Assembly: GCA_958441075.1 (NCBI GenBank)
Contig: CAUCBQ010000128.1
Span: forward strand, 1-6,094
DNA: 6,094 bases
Direction of reading: 5' to 3'
Source: an uncultured Clostridiaceae bacterium
GTDB taxonomy: Bacteria; Bacillota; Clostridia; Lachnospirales; Lachnospiraceae
Shown: positions 5,403-6,094 of the stretch, piece by piece
Position numbering within the stretch: the stretch's first letter is position 1
Layout of the letters: the number at the start of each line of letters is the position of its first letter
The notes under the pieces: generated by a model
Database searches by the model: none
The model's input: the letters and a program-made list of their open reading frames with translations, nothing else
Told to the model about the DNA's origin: nothing
Position numbers and translations under genes: made by a program

Positions 5403-6094
5403 TTAGGATTCCCACCGGCTGCCCTCAGGCGCATATTCGATCCGCTGCATTATGTCCAGAATAAAGCGGTGGGGAAGCAGCTTTGTGAGCATATAAAAGG
5501 CTTTCATCGCCCATCCGTAAACAGAAAGCTCCCTCTTCGCCACACTGTCCCGGATGGCTTTTTTTACTACCCGGTCCGGCTTTGCCATTACAAACTGCTT
5601 ATAAAGGGGGATTTCACCGGTAGTCTGGGCAATATCAAAAAATTCCGTTTTCACAGGCCCTGGGCATACGGCTGTCACAGAGATTCCACGACTTTCCAGC
5701 TCCCTGTTTAAAGCCCTGCTGTAACTTAAAACATAGGCTTTGGTCGCTGTGTATACTGCAAATCCCGGCTGAGGCAGAAAAGCGGCGCTGGAGGCATACT
5801 GAATGATCCTGCTGTTTTGAGGCATAAAGGGAAGAACTGTGGCGGTGACTGCCGTAAGGGCGGTGCAGTTAAGATCAGACATTCCTGTCTGGTCTGATAC
5901 AGAAAGCCCGTCGGTTCGGCCGATTTTTCCAAAGCCTGCGGCATTTACAAGAAATTTCACCTGAGGTCTGGCCTGCTCCAGAGCAGTCTTTAATATTTCA
6001 CGGTCCTGTTCTTTGGTCAGATCCAGCGCAAATGTGCGCACAGGAATACCGATGGAATCCTTCAGCTGTTCCAGACGGTCCTTTCTTCGTCCTA
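5403..6094 (-). CDS. Short-chain dehydrogenase/reductase (SDR), N-terminus outside window
   Basis: This is an NAD(P)-dependent oxidoreductase of the classical SDR type (COG0300/DltE-like). The reading frame stays open to the right edge, with 229 residues visible. The first visible residues, GRRKDRLEQL, match the segment after the second Rossmann strand. About 30-40 N-terminal residues, including the TGxxxGxG cofactor motif, are therefore beyond the window. Seen are DLT (24-26), NAAG (50-53, a variant of NNAG), the catalytic Asn in DLNCT (75), Ser101 in YASSAAF, the YTATK pair Tyr114/Lys118, and CPGPVKTEF (143-151). The Ser-to-Tyr spacing of 13 fits the family. The GTG at 6039-6041 is not the start, because the conserved frame continues upstream of it. 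The substrate is unknown. It is followed after 26 nt by the pseudouridine synthase gene in a probable operon; no functional link between the two is evident. Confidence 0.9.
   Translation of the reverse strand, partial: GRRKDRLEQLKDSIGIPVRTFALDLTKEQDREILKTALEQARPQVKFLVNAAGFGKIGRTDGLSVSDQTGMSDLNCTALTAVTATVLPFMPQNSRIIQYASSAAFLPQPGFAVYTATKAYVLSYSRALNRELESRGISVTAVCPGPVKTEFFDIAQTTGEIPLYKQFVMAKPDRVVKKAIRDSVAKRELSVYGWAMKAFYMLTKLLPHRFILDIMQRIEYAPEGSRWES

Noticed and set aside
1..6094. Search for mobile elements, CRISPR arrays, tRNAs, toxin-antitoxin pairs or a defence system
   Set aside because: All the coding space is explained by six ordinary genes, and the gaps are short and filled with promoters, dyads and a terminator. 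Nothing supports an accessory system.

Overview
The window looks like a chromosomal housekeeping segment of a low-to-mid GC Firmicute, most likely a clostridial gut anaerobe of the Lachnospiraceae type. The evidence is a RecU-type Holliday junction resolvase (a Firmicutes family), a tryptophanyl-tRNA synthetase of the streptococcal kind, a ferredoxin-like DUF362 protein typical of anaerobes, and AGGAGG-type ribosome binding sites with sigma-A-like promoters. The genus is inferred from protein style and was not tested by any search.

Layout. Positions 1-1089 (minus) hold most of a peptidase T gene, cut by the left edge. Upstream of it, also minus, is recU (1188-1730), with a perfect 11-bp inverted repeat at its stop codon. 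The 197-bp gap 1731-1927 carries back-to-back promoters: one for recU (minus) and one for a single-gene unit encoding a DUF362/2x[4Fe-4S] protein (1928-3058, plus). That unit ends at a strong bidirectional terminator (3076-3114), shared with the convergent trpS gene (3132-4229, minus). trpS has its own consensus promoter in the 109-bp gap before it, with no room for a T-box leader. Upstream lies a minus-strand pair, apparently an operon: a short-chain dehydrogenase (5403-6094, cut by the right edge) followed 26 nt later by an RluA/RluD-family pseudouridine synthase (4339-5376).

How the genes work together. There is no obvious shared pathway. The genes cover peptide catabolism, recombination, translation (tRNA charging and RNA modification) and two oxidoreductase-type proteins. 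They look like four or five small transcription units. No gap exceeds 300 bases. I saw no tRNA or rRNA, CRISPR array, insertion sequence, phage gene or toxin-antitoxin pair.

I do not see a previously undescribed system here. The points most worth a second look are the DUF362 protein of unknown function with a dyad just downstream of its promoter, the short RecU with an Asp in place of a catalytic Glu, the dyad embedded in the trpS promoter spacer, and the inverted repeat at the recU stop codon.
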